Source of the DNA: a candidate division WWE3 bacterium RIFCSPHIGHO2_01_FULL_40_23
GTDB lineage: Bacteria; Patescibacteria; WWE3; UBA101185; 2-01-FULL-41-18
Length of the DNA stretch: 64,000 nucleotides
NCBI GenBank assembly: GCA_001772615.1
Contig: MEUZ01000007.1
Location: 110,947-174,946 of the forward strand
Direction of reading: 5' to 3'
Shown: piece after piece, positions 7,254 to 14,845 of the stretch
How positions within the stretch are numbered: the first letter of the stretch is position 1
Layout: every line of letters begins with the position of its first letter
Notes under the pieces: generated by a model
Databases searched by the model: none
What the model was told of the DNA's origin: nothing
The model's input: only the letters and a program-made list of their open reading frames with translations
Position numbers and translations under genes: made by a program

Positions 7254-7583
7254 TTAGAAACTTAACATCGGATAAACGTCAAAAGCTACTTCTTCATAAG
7301 GATGGACTTCCCTTACAGCCCTCATCACTGCTTCAAGTTTATCTTTCTCACAAACAGTCTCAATTCTTTCCTCTTCCACTAATACCAGCCCTCCGACTTT
7401 TCCAATTGCGGGATGTGAACCTTCCAATGGTTTGTACCTACCCTCTCCCTTAACAGAAAAACTGCAGTGACTGTAATTGCCTATCTTCCCCGCACCAGAA
7501 TTCCCAATTGCCTCTCTTACCCTATCCGCGTGTGTTTGAGGAACAAAAACCACCAATTTAACTAATTCACCTTCCTGATTCAT
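7254..7583 (-). CDS. NIF3/CutA-like small protein (YqfO-type domain)
   Basis: 109 aa. The layout KLVVFVPQTHADRVREAIGNSGAGKIGNY at the start and EAVMRAVREVHPYEEVAFDVYP at the end matches the stand-alone version of the insertion domain found in NIF3/YqfO proteins, which has a CutA/PII-like trimeric fold. The ligand is not established. The HPYEE motif is typical. Monocistronic, facing the toxin-antitoxin loci on either side. Confidence 0.72.
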   Translation of the reverse strand: MNQEGELVKLVVFVPQTHADRVREAIGNSGAGKIGNYSHCSFSVKGEGRYKPLEGSHPAIGKVGGLVLVEEERIETVCEKDKLEAVMRAVREVHPYEEVAFDVYPMLSF

Positions 7584-7665
7584 CCTAATATCAATTTAGC
7601 AAAAAACCCCAACTTCTTCCACCACTTCCCCGCCAAATGGGACCGTTTAAACAGATATAAAATTC

Positions 7666-7694
7666 TTGATTTTCATTTAAACATATCTTATAAT
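7666..7694 (+). promoter_or_regulatory. Promoter of the AbrB/PIN operon
   Basis: TTGATT (7666-7671), 17-base spacer, TATAAT (7689-7694), ending six bases before the ATG at 7701. Leaderless start predicted. Confidence 0.7.
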
Positions 7695-7700
7695 ACCCCT

Positions 7701-7964
7701 ATGATACAAAAAGCATTTGGAATAGGAAATAGCGTGGCTGTTACTATACCTAAAAAAGTCGGAATAAAACCTGGCACTAAAGTTGTGTTTAAAATGGAGG
7801 ACAATAAATTAATATATGAGGTATTGAAGCATAGATCTCCTACCCCACAAGATAAACTGATCATAAATACCAGCGGAGCTTTTAAAATAAAGGTCAAGAA
7901 TCTCAAACAAGTACTTAAAGATCTCAAAGACAATCAGTATGACAAAAAAATCAGTTTTCCTTGA
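7701..7964 (+). CDS. AbrB/MazE-type antitoxin
   Basis: 87 aa. The N-terminal swapped-hairpin AbrB domain is clear: AFGIGNSVAVTIPKKVGIKPGTKVVFKMEDNKLIYEV. This domain binds the promoter DNA; the C-terminal tail is expected to block the PIN toxin whose gene overlaps it by 26 bases. Leaderless transcript from the 7666 promoter. Confidence 0.8.
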   Translation: MIQKAFGIGNSVAVTIPKKVGIKPGTKVVFKMEDNKLIYEVLKHRSPTPQDKLIINTSGAFKIKVKNLKQVLKDLKDNQYDKKISFP

Positions 7965-8385
7965 TACAAGCTTTCTGGTAGCTTCTCAAGTCAAAGGGCA
8001 TGAATTTCTGGAAAGAACCATTGAACTTAGAAAACAGTTCATTTATGAAAAGGCAAACCTGATAACAAGTCAAATTGTCTTTGATGATTTCTGGTATGTT
8101 CTAATCGGACTAAGCAAAGCGTCCGTTACAAACATAGATCCGAAAAAGCTTTACAGCCAATTAAAGAAAGCTACCCAAAATGTCCTTTTGTTTGAAGCTT
8201 TGAGTCTCTTGGATTTAGATCTTACTGCAAAAGAGCTGGTTGATACACTTGATATAATGTATAGATTCAAACAAAGACCGAGAGATGCAATTATTGTGAA
8301 GATCATGAAAAAGGCAAAGGTAAAATATATTGCCAGTTTTGATGAGCATTTTGATAAAGTTTCAGGGATTTCCAGAATTTATTAG
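7939..8385 (+). CDS. PIN-domain toxin (VapC-like ribonuclease)
   Basis: 148 aa. PIN motifs are present: FLDTSFLVA with the first acidic residue, a mid Asp/Glu region, RPRDAIIVKIMKK with an Asp, and the terminal SFDEHFDKV acidic site. PIN toxins cut RNA using Mg2+ held by these acids. Overlap with the AbrB gene indicates translational coupling. Confidence 0.8.
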   Translation: MTKKSVFLDTSFLVASQVKGHEFLERTIELRKQFIYEKANLITSQIVFDDFWYVLIGLSKASVTNIDPKKLYSQLKKATQNVLLFEALSLLDLDLTAKELVDTLDIMYRFKQRPRDAIIVKIMKKAKVKYIASFDEHFDKVSGISRIY

Positions 8386-8473
8386 AAACTTTTGTTATCA
8401 TCCCTATTCCCACATCGTAACAAAAAGATCAGCTATTTAGACTGATCTTAGTGAACAGGATTTCAACAGACGG

Positions 8474-8663
8474 TTAAGGATTGTAATCTTCCGTCACAAT
8501 AATCACCCTCACTTTGCCCTGGGGAATTATGTTAGTCACTCTCCCCGTCAAAATTTCCGCTTTCTCCCCCTTCAAGAGAAATAAATTCTCCAATCTCCAA
8601 CACACCGCCGAAAACGTGAGGCTCCACAATTTGAACAACTACACCCGTATTCACATGACTCAT
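8474..8663 (-). pseudogene. Small gene broken by a one-base insertion in a G run
   Basis: ATG at 8663 follows AGAGGAGAAATCC. The frame reads MSHVNTGVVVQIVEPHVF... then stops at 8532. Removing one G from the five-G run (plus strand C run 8566-8570) gives an uninterrupted 62-aa protein ending KVRVIIVTEDYNP with a stop at 8474-8476. The restored product is strand-rich, perhaps a small beta barrel. Real lesion, slippage site or base-calling error cannot be told apart from sequence alone. Confidence 0.6.
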
Positions 8664-8814
8664 TTGGATTTCTCCTCTCTTTTAGCTTTAGGCGATTATA
8701 ACATCACTCCGAATACCTACTGGTTCCAAGATTAATTGAGTTGAAGCAAATGAAGCCCATAGTTGTGTATTGGAGTTGTTGATGGTAAAATCAGTGAATT
8801 CAAAGGAGACTGAC

Positions 8815-9201
8815 ATGCTAGCATTCCAAAAAGGCAGATTGTACGTGCGCCTGATGAACGGTGGTATCACGTTTTTCTTCTACACCTTAGAAGACGTTCA
8901 GCAGGGATACCAGTTTTTTGATGCTCAAAACATAGCTGAAATGAGAGGCGGCCACGGCCAACCCTCTTTCGGCGATGACATAGAGTATACCAGGGACGGC
9001 GGAGTTGTCGGCCTCGGAACGGTAACGTTTAGAGAGGCTACCCGCGAAGACTTCATGGCCCTCATTCAAAATTGGTCAGAAAGGACTACGGGAGTCTCGG
9101 TGCAAACCTGGCTGGAGGCGGTAATGGGGGTTCCCGGCGGTCTACTACAAAGCGAAAAAGAAAGAATCCTCCAGGCAGCAAACGCAGCCAACGTCCTGTG
9201 A
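8815..9201 (+). CDS. Small protein of unknown function
   Basis: 128 aa from the ATG after AAAGGAG. An alpha/beta protein: strands around GRLYVRLMNGGITFFFYTLEDV and TVTFREATREDF, and a C-terminal helical part (WSERTTGVSVQTWLEAVMG, LQSEKERILQAANAA). Codon use is GC-rich as in the island genes that follow. Monocistronic, closed by the terminator at 9213. Not recognised. Confidence 0.65.
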   Translation: MLAFQKGRLYVRLMNGGITFFFYTLEDVQQGYQFFDAQNIAEMRGGHGQPSFGDDIEYTRDGGVVGLGTVTFREATREDFMALIQNWSERTTGVSVQTWLEAVMGVPGGLLQSEKERILQAANAANVL

Positions 9202-9212
9202 TAAGAACGGAA

Positions 9213-9250
9213 GGAGCCATTACATTTCAATGGCTCCCTTTCACTTTTCT
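9213..9250 (+). terminator. Terminator after the 8815 gene
   Basis: GGAGCCAT (9213-9220) pairs with ATGGCTCC (9230-9237), followed by CTTTCACTTTTC. Confidence 0.7.
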
Positions 9251-9331
9251 AAATTAAAATCCCATAGAAGCTCACTTCATCTAAAGTTAAAATTTTAAAT
9301 TACACTAGGTTGTAAATTGAATTTTGGAAAA

Positions 9332-9367
9332 TAAAAAAAAGCGCAGGTTCAGGCGAACTTGCGCTTT
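9332..9367 (-). terminator. Terminator of the 9397 membrane gene
   Basis: On the minus strand AAGCGCAAGTTC pairs with GAACCTGCGCTT (one mismatch), followed by seven T. A related hairpin with GCGCAGGT arms ends the neighbouring gene at 9855-9886. Confidence 0.8.
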
Positions 9368-9396
9368 GTTTCCGATGTGATTTTGGCTTGAGGCCT

Positions 9397-9732
9397 TTAT
9401 TCTTCCTTCTCCTTCAACTCACCCCTTTGCCACGTGTAGATTATCCTTGCAATTGCCCCAGCGATGGCAAGGACCAAGAGCACCAAAGGTAGAACCTGGA
9501 TCAAAATGGCCACAAATAGCAAAACTATAAACATGACAACCCCGGCTCCAATCGGCGCACCTATGACAGTAACCCAGATAAACCAATATGGATGCCGCGA
9601 ACCCCTGTGGATCACGTACAACACCCCAGCCGCGGCAACAAGTGTCAGTAAAACAAACACCGTCCGGCCGGGGAGTGTGTTAAACAGGCTGTCCAAGAAA
9701 ACCTGAGCGGCTTGCTTCCAAAATTCCATCAT
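9397..9732 (-). CDS. Small multi-span membrane protein, unknown function
   Basis: 111 aa. Starts MEFWKQAAQVFLDS and has three hydrophobic segments (~24-42, 50-75, 76-96), then a charged tail RGELKEKEE. The protein at 9913 begins in the same way (LEFWKKLAGEFLN) and has the same size and span layout, so the two are paralogues. Possible small channel, holin-like or scaffold protein; nothing in the sequence decides. Confidence 0.65.
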   Translation of the reverse strand: MMEFWKQAAQVFLDSLFNTLPGRTVFVLLTLVAAAGVLYVIHRGSRHPYWFIWVTVIGAPIGAGVVMFIVLLFVAILIQVLPLVLLVLAIAGAIARIIYTWQRGELKEKEE

Positions 9733-9854
9733 TTTCTCTTCTCGCTTTCTTTTTGCGTAGGTTTGTATGTAAAGCTTATAGCATCATAATAAATTTGGTT
9801 TTTGTTTGCAAATCGTATTGGGTAAAAAGATTATTCATAAACAGATTTAGGAAG

Positions 9855-9886
9855 TAAAAAGCGCAGATTTTTTTGGACCTGCGCCT
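9855..9886 (-). terminator. Terminator of the 9913 membrane gene
   Basis: Minus strand GCGCAGGT ... ATCTGCGC followed by TTTTTAC. Arms resemble those of the terminator at 9332. Confidence 0.65.
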
Positions 9887-9912
9887 CGGCTTGCGTATTT
9901 CGTTCTCTCCCA

Positions 9913-10257
9913 CTAAGTCTTATGCATTTTCTTCTGCAGGAAGGAAAAGAACAAAGCCATTATCAACCCGAACCCTGAAATCGGCAGGAGATATGGAGTA
10001 AGCCAAATGATCAGGGCTATTGCAGCCCAAATGACTGACAGTACCATCCCAGAACCCACGGGGAAAAGCAGCGAGAAAAGGAATAGTTCCCAAAACGGTG
10101 TAGGACGACCCGCCTTCCTCAACAACCAGTAGTTAACAGCTTCCCCGATCACAATCGATCCTATGACCAGGAAAGGCAGACCTGATGGTGTGAAAGGAAT
10201 ATTTAAAAACTCCCCTGCCAGCTTCTTCCAGAACTCCAGCTGAAGTAGTGGTAACAT
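9913..10257 (-). CDS. Small multi-span membrane protein, paralogue of the 9397 product
   Basis: 114 aa from the ATG that has GGAGAG six bases upstream; the ATG 12 bases earlier lies inside that Shine-Dalgarno region. N-terminal LLQLEFWKKLAGEFLN matches the start of the 9397 protein, followed by three to four hydrophobic spans and a basic tail FLQKKMHKT. A CTCTCCC box (GGGAGAGA on the coding strand) directly abuts the stop codon. Confidence 0.65.
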   Translation of the reverse strand: MLPLLQLEFWKKLAGEFLNIPFTPSGLPFLVIGSIVIGEAVNYWLLRKAGRPTPFWELFLFSLLFPVGSGMVLSVIWAAIALIIWLTPYLLPISGFGLIMALFFSFLQKKMHKT

Positions 10258-10414
10258 TTTTCTCTCCATTCTTTTTTGATTTTGTGTCTTATAGTACTAT
10301 ACATAAATAGAGCTTTTGGGGCAAATCATTTCAATTTGAAGAATTTTATGTGAAGGTATATGAATCTTGTGGTTAATAAATGGGTTAGCCTTTTAAAGTG
10401 ACATTTATTCTAAA

Positions 10415-10487
10415 TGTCATCCTGAACTTGATTCAGGATCTCATATTTTTACAGCAGAGATCCCGGATTTGATCCGGGATGACATGC
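10415..10487. repeat. Dispersed palindromic repeats, two units
   Basis: ATCCTGAA-CTTG-ATTCAGGAT followed by ATCCCGGATTTGATCCGGGAT and a GACA end. Same family as 2635. Confidence 0.75.
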
Positions 10488-10499
10488 AAGCATATCACC

Positions 10500-10850
10500 T
10501 TAAAACGCCAGCCCAAATGAAAGGAAGAACCCGAAAGCCTGTCCGACGAAGCTTTTAGCGAAGTCGGATTCTTGTTCTTCCGTTTGGGCCGAATGGGAAA
10601 GATACAGGTTATCATTATCTCCAATGCATGCAATTTGCACATTGGTATCGGGCCGCCATCTCAAAACCTCCCAGCATACTCTTCCCGAAGTATGAAGGTA
10701 CTGAAACCTAGCCCGTCGCCTTTTCGGCTTCGTCGCTCACTAATTTAGTAAGCCAAGGTCCAAACGAAATTTTTAATGGACCGCCTAGTCAGTTTTTACC
10801 CGCGTTCACTCTGGAGCGCAGGAGGCCAAACCGACAACCTACACACCAAA
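10500..10850 (-). ncRNA. Candidate structured RNA upstream of the 9913 gene
   Basis: No convincing gene, but strong nested pairing: GCCCAAA (10508) with TTTGGGC, GGAAGAAC with GTTCTTCC, and TCCGAC with GTCGGA make one long arm over about 10506-10590; GGTCCA/TGGACC lies at 10758-10784, and ACTAA/TTAGT nearby. One minus-strand frame ending NVQIACIGDN...FLSFGLAF also looks protein-like but lacks a start with a ribosome site. Orientation is inferred from the neighbouring minus-strand genes. Confidence 0.35.
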
Positions 10851-10864
10851 TCTACAAGGAGAAG

Positions 10865-11200
10865 TTAATCCTCCCAGTAGACCATTGACCCATCGCAAGT
10901 GCATTCAGGGTCAATGCAGACTCCGCCTTCCCTAAAGACTTTGGGGTTACCCAAAGAATCCAACCTATAATCGGAGTAATAGATCCAAGTAACCCCGATT
11001 GATGGGTTCTCCTTAAGGAACATTTTCGCATCCTCAAGGGAAAGGAACATACGGGAATTGGAAAAACCCCACAGTCTTACATAACCCAACAGTCTCATTC
11101 TCTCATTGGTCCAAGCCTGAACCATCTGATCAAAGAGAGTTTCCCTGTCCCTACCGACAAATAGAGCTCGAAAGAGGGCCAGGGTTAAAGTATCAGCCAT
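10865..11200 (-). CDS. Small protein of unknown function
   Basis: 111 aa from the ATG preceded by AAAAGGAGAAG (the ATG 30 bases further up is upstream of this site). Helical start MADTLTLALFRALFVGRDRETLFDQMVQAW, then a strand-rich part with a C-terminal CIDPECTCDGSMVYW that contains three cysteines. Island gene; not recognised. Confidence 0.65.
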   Translation of the reverse strand: MADTLTLALFRALFVGRDRETLFDQMVQAWTNERMRLLGYVRLWGFSNSRMFLSLEDAKMFLKENPSIGVTWIYYSDYRLDSLGNPKVFREGGVCIDPECTCDGSMVYWED

Positions 11201-11306
11201 TTTTTCTTCTCCTTTTATCCCTAAGCTCATGGCAAAAGCTTGGGAAAGACTTAATTACCCTCAAGCCAATTCTTGAGAGCAGAATTTTAGAATCCATTAA
11301 TCAAAC

Positions 11307-11462
11307 ATGAATCCCAAAATCCCATCAAAAAAGCCGGGAACCAAAGAGAAAACTTCTCTTAAGATCTCGGCCTTCCAACTCGCGCGAAACTATGAAAAAG
11401 ATCATTGGACAAGCTTGGATCTCTGGTATCCTAGGTACACCTTATTATACTATAAGTCATAG
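11307..11462 (+). CDS. Possible 51-aa basic protein, leaderless
   Basis: Reads MNPKIPSKKPGTKEKTSL... rich in lysine, aromatic at the C-terminus. TTGAGA-17-ATTAAT ends five to six bases before the ATG, compatible with leaderless expression. It would be the only plus-strand gene in this part of the island; the rest of 11201-11587 holds only a terminator. Weak call. Confidence 0.28.
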   Translation: MNPKIPSKKPGTKEKTSLKISAFQLARNYEKDHWTSLDLWYPRYTLLYYKS

Positions 11463-11481
11463 ATAATGCCAAGCTAAACAA

Positions 11482-11526
11482 AAGGCCCGGGCGTATTTTT
11501 AATTCTCACCAAATACGCCGGGCCTT
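11482..11526 (-). terminator. Terminator of the 895-aa gene
   Basis: AAGGCCCGGGCGTATTT and AAATACGCCGGGCCTT pair almost perfectly around a short loop. Arms are GC-rich at the base; the T-tract is short on both strands. Confidence 0.6.
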
Positions 11527-11587
11527 AACGAGAGTTCCACTTATCGTTTTTATAACCGGGAGACGTGTCAGCTCACGGTAACCAGGT

Positions 11588-14275
11588 TTATTCTTCAGCG
11601 TTATCCTGGAGAGCTTTTTTGAAGGCCGCGCTCATAGAAGTTTCTCCCTCTTCCCCACCTTCAGTGTAAAAAGGAGGTTTCTCGGGTTTGGCCTTCCTTG
11701 TGCCGCTTGGAATCGGAAAGGCCTTGATCTCCTCAAGCTTTTGCCTTGCGGTAGCAAGCTCAAGGCGGGTCTTTGCAATTTCCTCTTCATAGTCTTTCGG
11801 ACCATAAATTGGAATCGCAAAATACCCATAGATCCTTACCTTCCGTCCTCCGCGGCCATTGGGACCCTCGGGATTATTGCCTTGATACTCAAACAGATGT
11901 AGCTGTGTTGAGTTCTTGGCCCTCACCCGAGCGTAGCATCGCACACCGGTCTTGGCCTGTGTGCGTGTGTAGGGATCAGCAATGAGCTTCACCCAGGTCC
12001 CGCTTGCCTCGTCAAAGAACGGACCAGCAATGAAATTACTCTCGTCGCGGGAGCCTTGCTCACCGGTGATAAAAGTAACTTCAAACGCCGCCCCATCTTC
12101 AACGGGCATCAAACCATAAGCTGAAGAAAGGCGCTCAATAGCAGCCGCTTCAGCCTGGTCAACCTCGGTAGCGGTTTCATTGCGACTCCGTTCCAAGTCG
12201 CGAAGAGCCCACTCAAGCTGACCAATTTCTTCTTCCGCCGCCTTAATCGCCTTGCGGCGCTTGGTGACCTCGGGGCTTGTGGAAGAATAACACCACCCAT
12301 TAAAATCCGGATCGTAGTCGTCACCGACAATTTCCGGATCCCAGCCGTAAACTTCGCACGGCCAGACGGTGGTTTCTTCCTCACCCGAAGCGGGTTTGAA
12401 GGACCGGATCGGATCCTCCCTTTCCTCACGGGAAACGTGAATCGTCACATTCCCAACGTAGGAAAGGTCAAATCCCGTCCCCTCTCCGCGGAAGCGCTCG
12501 TGCGGTTCAAGTTCACGAGCTTTTATGGTCTGAATACCGGTTATTCCTGAAGCGGGGAGCTTCACAACCTCCCAGCTCTCATCAAACCGGTTGTCAACTT
12601 GCCAGCGTGACCAACGCAAGGCAAGCATTTCGGGGCCAACCATCTCCCAGCGCTTTACGCCTTCCGAGGTATAGCGCTTGCGATAGTCAGTCCCCGACGG
12701 CTCAACTTCCTCCCCGTCAGGGCCGATAACCCACAGATCACTCTGTTCGTTGTCGCCCATCCAGCGGAAGTGGCCGGAAAAGTTAAGAAGAATCCGGCCG
12801 CTTTCTGCTTCTGACAGAATCTCCTCACACTCGCGGATCTTTTCAAGAGCCGCCGCGTAGTCCTGCTTTTTAGCCTGCAGGATACCCGCCACAGCCCTCG
12901 CCTGCTCGGAATCTTTACCCAGTTTTTCAACCAGGTTTTGATATCCACCAAGCGCTGCGAGTCGGCCGGCTTCCGAACCCCTTAACCTTATGGCCAGACT
13001 CTTCTCGGCCATAAAGTCATGCTCGGTCAGGGAGGGAAGCTCAACTTCCGATTTCCCTTTTACCTGCGAGTCGTAGTAAAAATCTCCTTTCTTCTCGCAG
13101 TCCCCGACCCGAACGTAGCCCCCAAGCCAAGCTACCAGCTCAACGAGCTGGTTTCCCACCGCCTGCGGCAAAAACTGCAGGACGGTGAGGGCTGCAGGAG
13201 AAAACTTGGAGCCGAAAACACCTTTTTCGGTGAAATAGTAGAAGGCAAAATCCTTCCATTCTTTCACAAGGTGGTCTCGATCCCACTCGCTTTCAAGGTG
13301 ATCCAGTGTTGAAGCAAGGATCACCTCTCCGGCTTCCCGCGGCAGGGCATCCACAGAAAGGAGAAGCTTAGCCATATCGGCAACTTCCAGCCTCTTCTCC
13401 ATCTGAAATTTCTCCGCGATAATCTGCTCCGCTTTTTCATAACGGAGGCAGTTACCACAGATCATCCGGCCTTGGATCCACCACGGATACTTTCCTTCCC
13501 GCGTGTCCCCCCAGCCGGAGCAATCCTTGCCACATCGGCCGCAAGTTTCTTCGTGCCGGCAGGTTTCGCATTTGGGATATGAATCCCAAACTTGCAAATC
13601 CCGCCGCTTACGACCGCACGGGCATGGGGGGTAAGCTGACTCCAGCTCGGTCTGATACCAAGCTGGAAGGTAGCGAACGGACAAAACCACTTTCCAAGCC
13701 GGGTCGTACACCGGATCTAAGCGATGAAAATACCAATCGCCTCGGTCCTGTACGACCAGCTTGGTCAGCTGGTTTATTATTACCGGCAAAGCTTCTTCCC
13801 GTTCGCCGGTCTTCTCCCACGCAAGCTCACCCCTAAAGCTTACTTTCTCCCGCTCAAGAGGAGTCACCCGAATCTGGTGCTCCTCAAGAATGGAAGACGA
13901 AAGGTCGGCACCCCACACTAGTGTGTAGGTTCTCCTGTAGAAAGGAGTGCCGTTCCTCTCCTGAATCGGCCGTTCGTCACGCACACCTTCTTCGCTCTCG
14001 TTAAAGAGCCAGTCGGTTGCGATCGTAACCAGACCGATCATCCCGTTTCCCAGATCTTTCCACCTTTCGGTGTAAAGAGGAGGGGCGGGTTTCCCCCGAT
14101 ACATCGTCCGGCCACGACCATCTTTCTTCGTTGTAATCTCCTCCAGCTCCACACGCACCGTTTTATTAACGGGGGTGCCGGAGGGGAGAAAGACGATACA
14201 CCTTCCGTAGGAGGCAACAGCCTCCCCGGGATTCTTGCCCTCGCGTGTTTCGAGGGTAACGATTTCTCCGGACAT
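11588..14275 (-). CDS. Large protein with OB/TRAM-like start and Cys-cluster zinc region
   Basis: 895 aa, Shine-Dalgarno AAAAGGAGG. Residues ~15-60 (GEAVASYGRCIVFLPSG...VRVELEEI) look like a TRAM/OB fold, often RNA-binding. Residues 218-276 contain nine cysteines in CxC and CxxC pairs (CPCG, CETC, CGRCGKDC, CGNC), a likely zinc-binding module. A long central region is unassigned; coiled coils lie near ~668-715 and ~838-865. It stands next to the VWA and AAA genes in the same direction, which suggests a joint role, perhaps as client or adaptor. The whole-protein family is not recognised. Confidence 0.6.
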   Translation of the reverse strand: MSGEIVTLETREGKNPGEAVASYGRCIVFLPSGTPVNKTVRVELEEITTKKDGRGRTMYRGKPAPPLYTERWKDLGNGMIGLVTIATDWLFNESEEGVRDERPIQERNGTPFYRRTYTLVWGADLSSSILEEHQIRVTPLEREKVSFRGELAWEKTGEREEALPVIINQLTKLVVQDRGDWYFHRLDPVYDPAWKVVLSVRYLPAWYQTELESAYPPCPCGRKRRDLQVWDSYPKCETCRHEETCGRCGKDCSGWGDTREGKYPWWIQGRMICGNCLRYEKAEQIIAEKFQMEKRLEVADMAKLLLSVDALPREAGEVILASTLDHLESEWDRDHLVKEWKDFAFYYFTEKGVFGSKFSPAALTVLQFLPQAVGNQLVELVAWLGGYVRVGDCEKKGDFYYDSQVKGKSEVELPSLTEHDFMAEKSLAIRLRGSEAGRLAALGGYQNLVEKLGKDSEQARAVAGILQAKKQDYAAALEKIRECEEILSEAESGRILLNFSGHFRWMGDNEQSDLWVIGPDGEEVEPSGTDYRKRYTSEGVKRWEMVGPEMLALRWSRWQVDNRFDESWEVVKLPASGITGIQTIKARELEPHERFRGEGTGFDLSYVGNVTIHVSREEREDPIRSFKPASGEEETTVWPCEVYGWDPEIVGDDYDPDFNGWCYSSTSPEVTKRRKAIKAAEEEIGQLEWALRDLERSRNETATEVDQAEAAAIERLSSAYGLMPVEDGAAFEVTFITGEQGSRDESNFIAGPFFDEASGTWVKLIADPYTRTQAKTGVRCYARVRAKNSTQLHLFEYQGNNPEGPNGRGGRKVRIYGYFAIPIYGPKDYEEEIAKTRLELATARQKLEEIKAFPIPSGTRKAKPEKPPFYTEGGEEGETSMSAAFKKALQDNAEE

Positions 14276-14309
14276 GGCTTTTTAGCCTCCTTTTATTTTT
14301 TTGTCATCG

Positions 14310-14590
14310 CAAGTGAAGGGCGGTGGTCCTGACTTGATTGCTTCGGTCGCTCTGCTTCCTCGCAATGACGAATAATTGGTCATTCTGATGCCTGCCCGCC
14401 TCTGGTGGGAAAGCCAGAATCTAGCTGCCTTACAGGCAACAACCCGCTCCCAAGATAGCAGACTGAATTAAAATTTTTTGAATTGGACCTACCTTCCAAT
14501 TCCAATCTTATTCAGCCAATCCCACTTTAGATCCCGCATCAAGTGCGGGATGACAGAAGAGTCATTCCCGCGAAAGCGGGAATCTAAACA
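14310..14590. repeat. Dispersed repeats (GCAATGAC type and GGGATGACA type)
   Basis: GATTGCTTCGGTCGCTCTGCTTCCTCGCAATGAC (14337-14370) is one of a second family whose core is GATTGCTTCG...CGCAATGAC; others are at 14760-14845, 16618-16692, 19605-19700, 23770-23850, 24830-24910 and 25660-25730. At 14525-14590 two palindromes of the GGGATGACA / GCGGGAATCTA family stand side by side. These fill the 5' flank of the 895-aa gene. Confidence 0.7.
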
Positions 14591-14644
14591 TAGGAATTTT
14601 CTCCTGATCTTGGAAACGGATTGCTGCCAACAAATTTTAGAAAT

Positions 14645-14760
14645 GAGCCGACAGCAGGATTAATACCTGTTACCTGTCGGCTCATGTGATTGCTTTGGAA
14701 ACCTTTCTACCCCATAACCTAGAAGGTAGTTTCCATTGAAGGTCTTGTACACGGCAATCC
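14645..14760 (-). ncRNA. Structured RNA unit, GAGCCGACAG hairpin type (copy a)
   Basis: GAGCCGACAG (14645-14654) pairs with CTGTCGGCTC (14674-14683), with a second stem inside. Adjacent to it GGAAAC...GTTTCC and GATTG...CAATC form an enclosing stem. Related units occur at 19718-19893 and 23868-23930, each in the gap upstream of a minus-strand island gene. Orientation follows the genes. Confidence 0.45.
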
Positions 14761-14845
14761 CATTTCAGATTGCTTCGCTACGCTCGCAATGACTAAATAC
14801 ATTGTCATCGCGAGGAGGCAGCCTATTGGCTGACAACGAAGCGAT

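Noticed and set aside
10433..10642. Minus-strand 69-codon frame from ATG
   Set aside because: Runs through dispersed palindromic repeats at its end and has no ribosome site.
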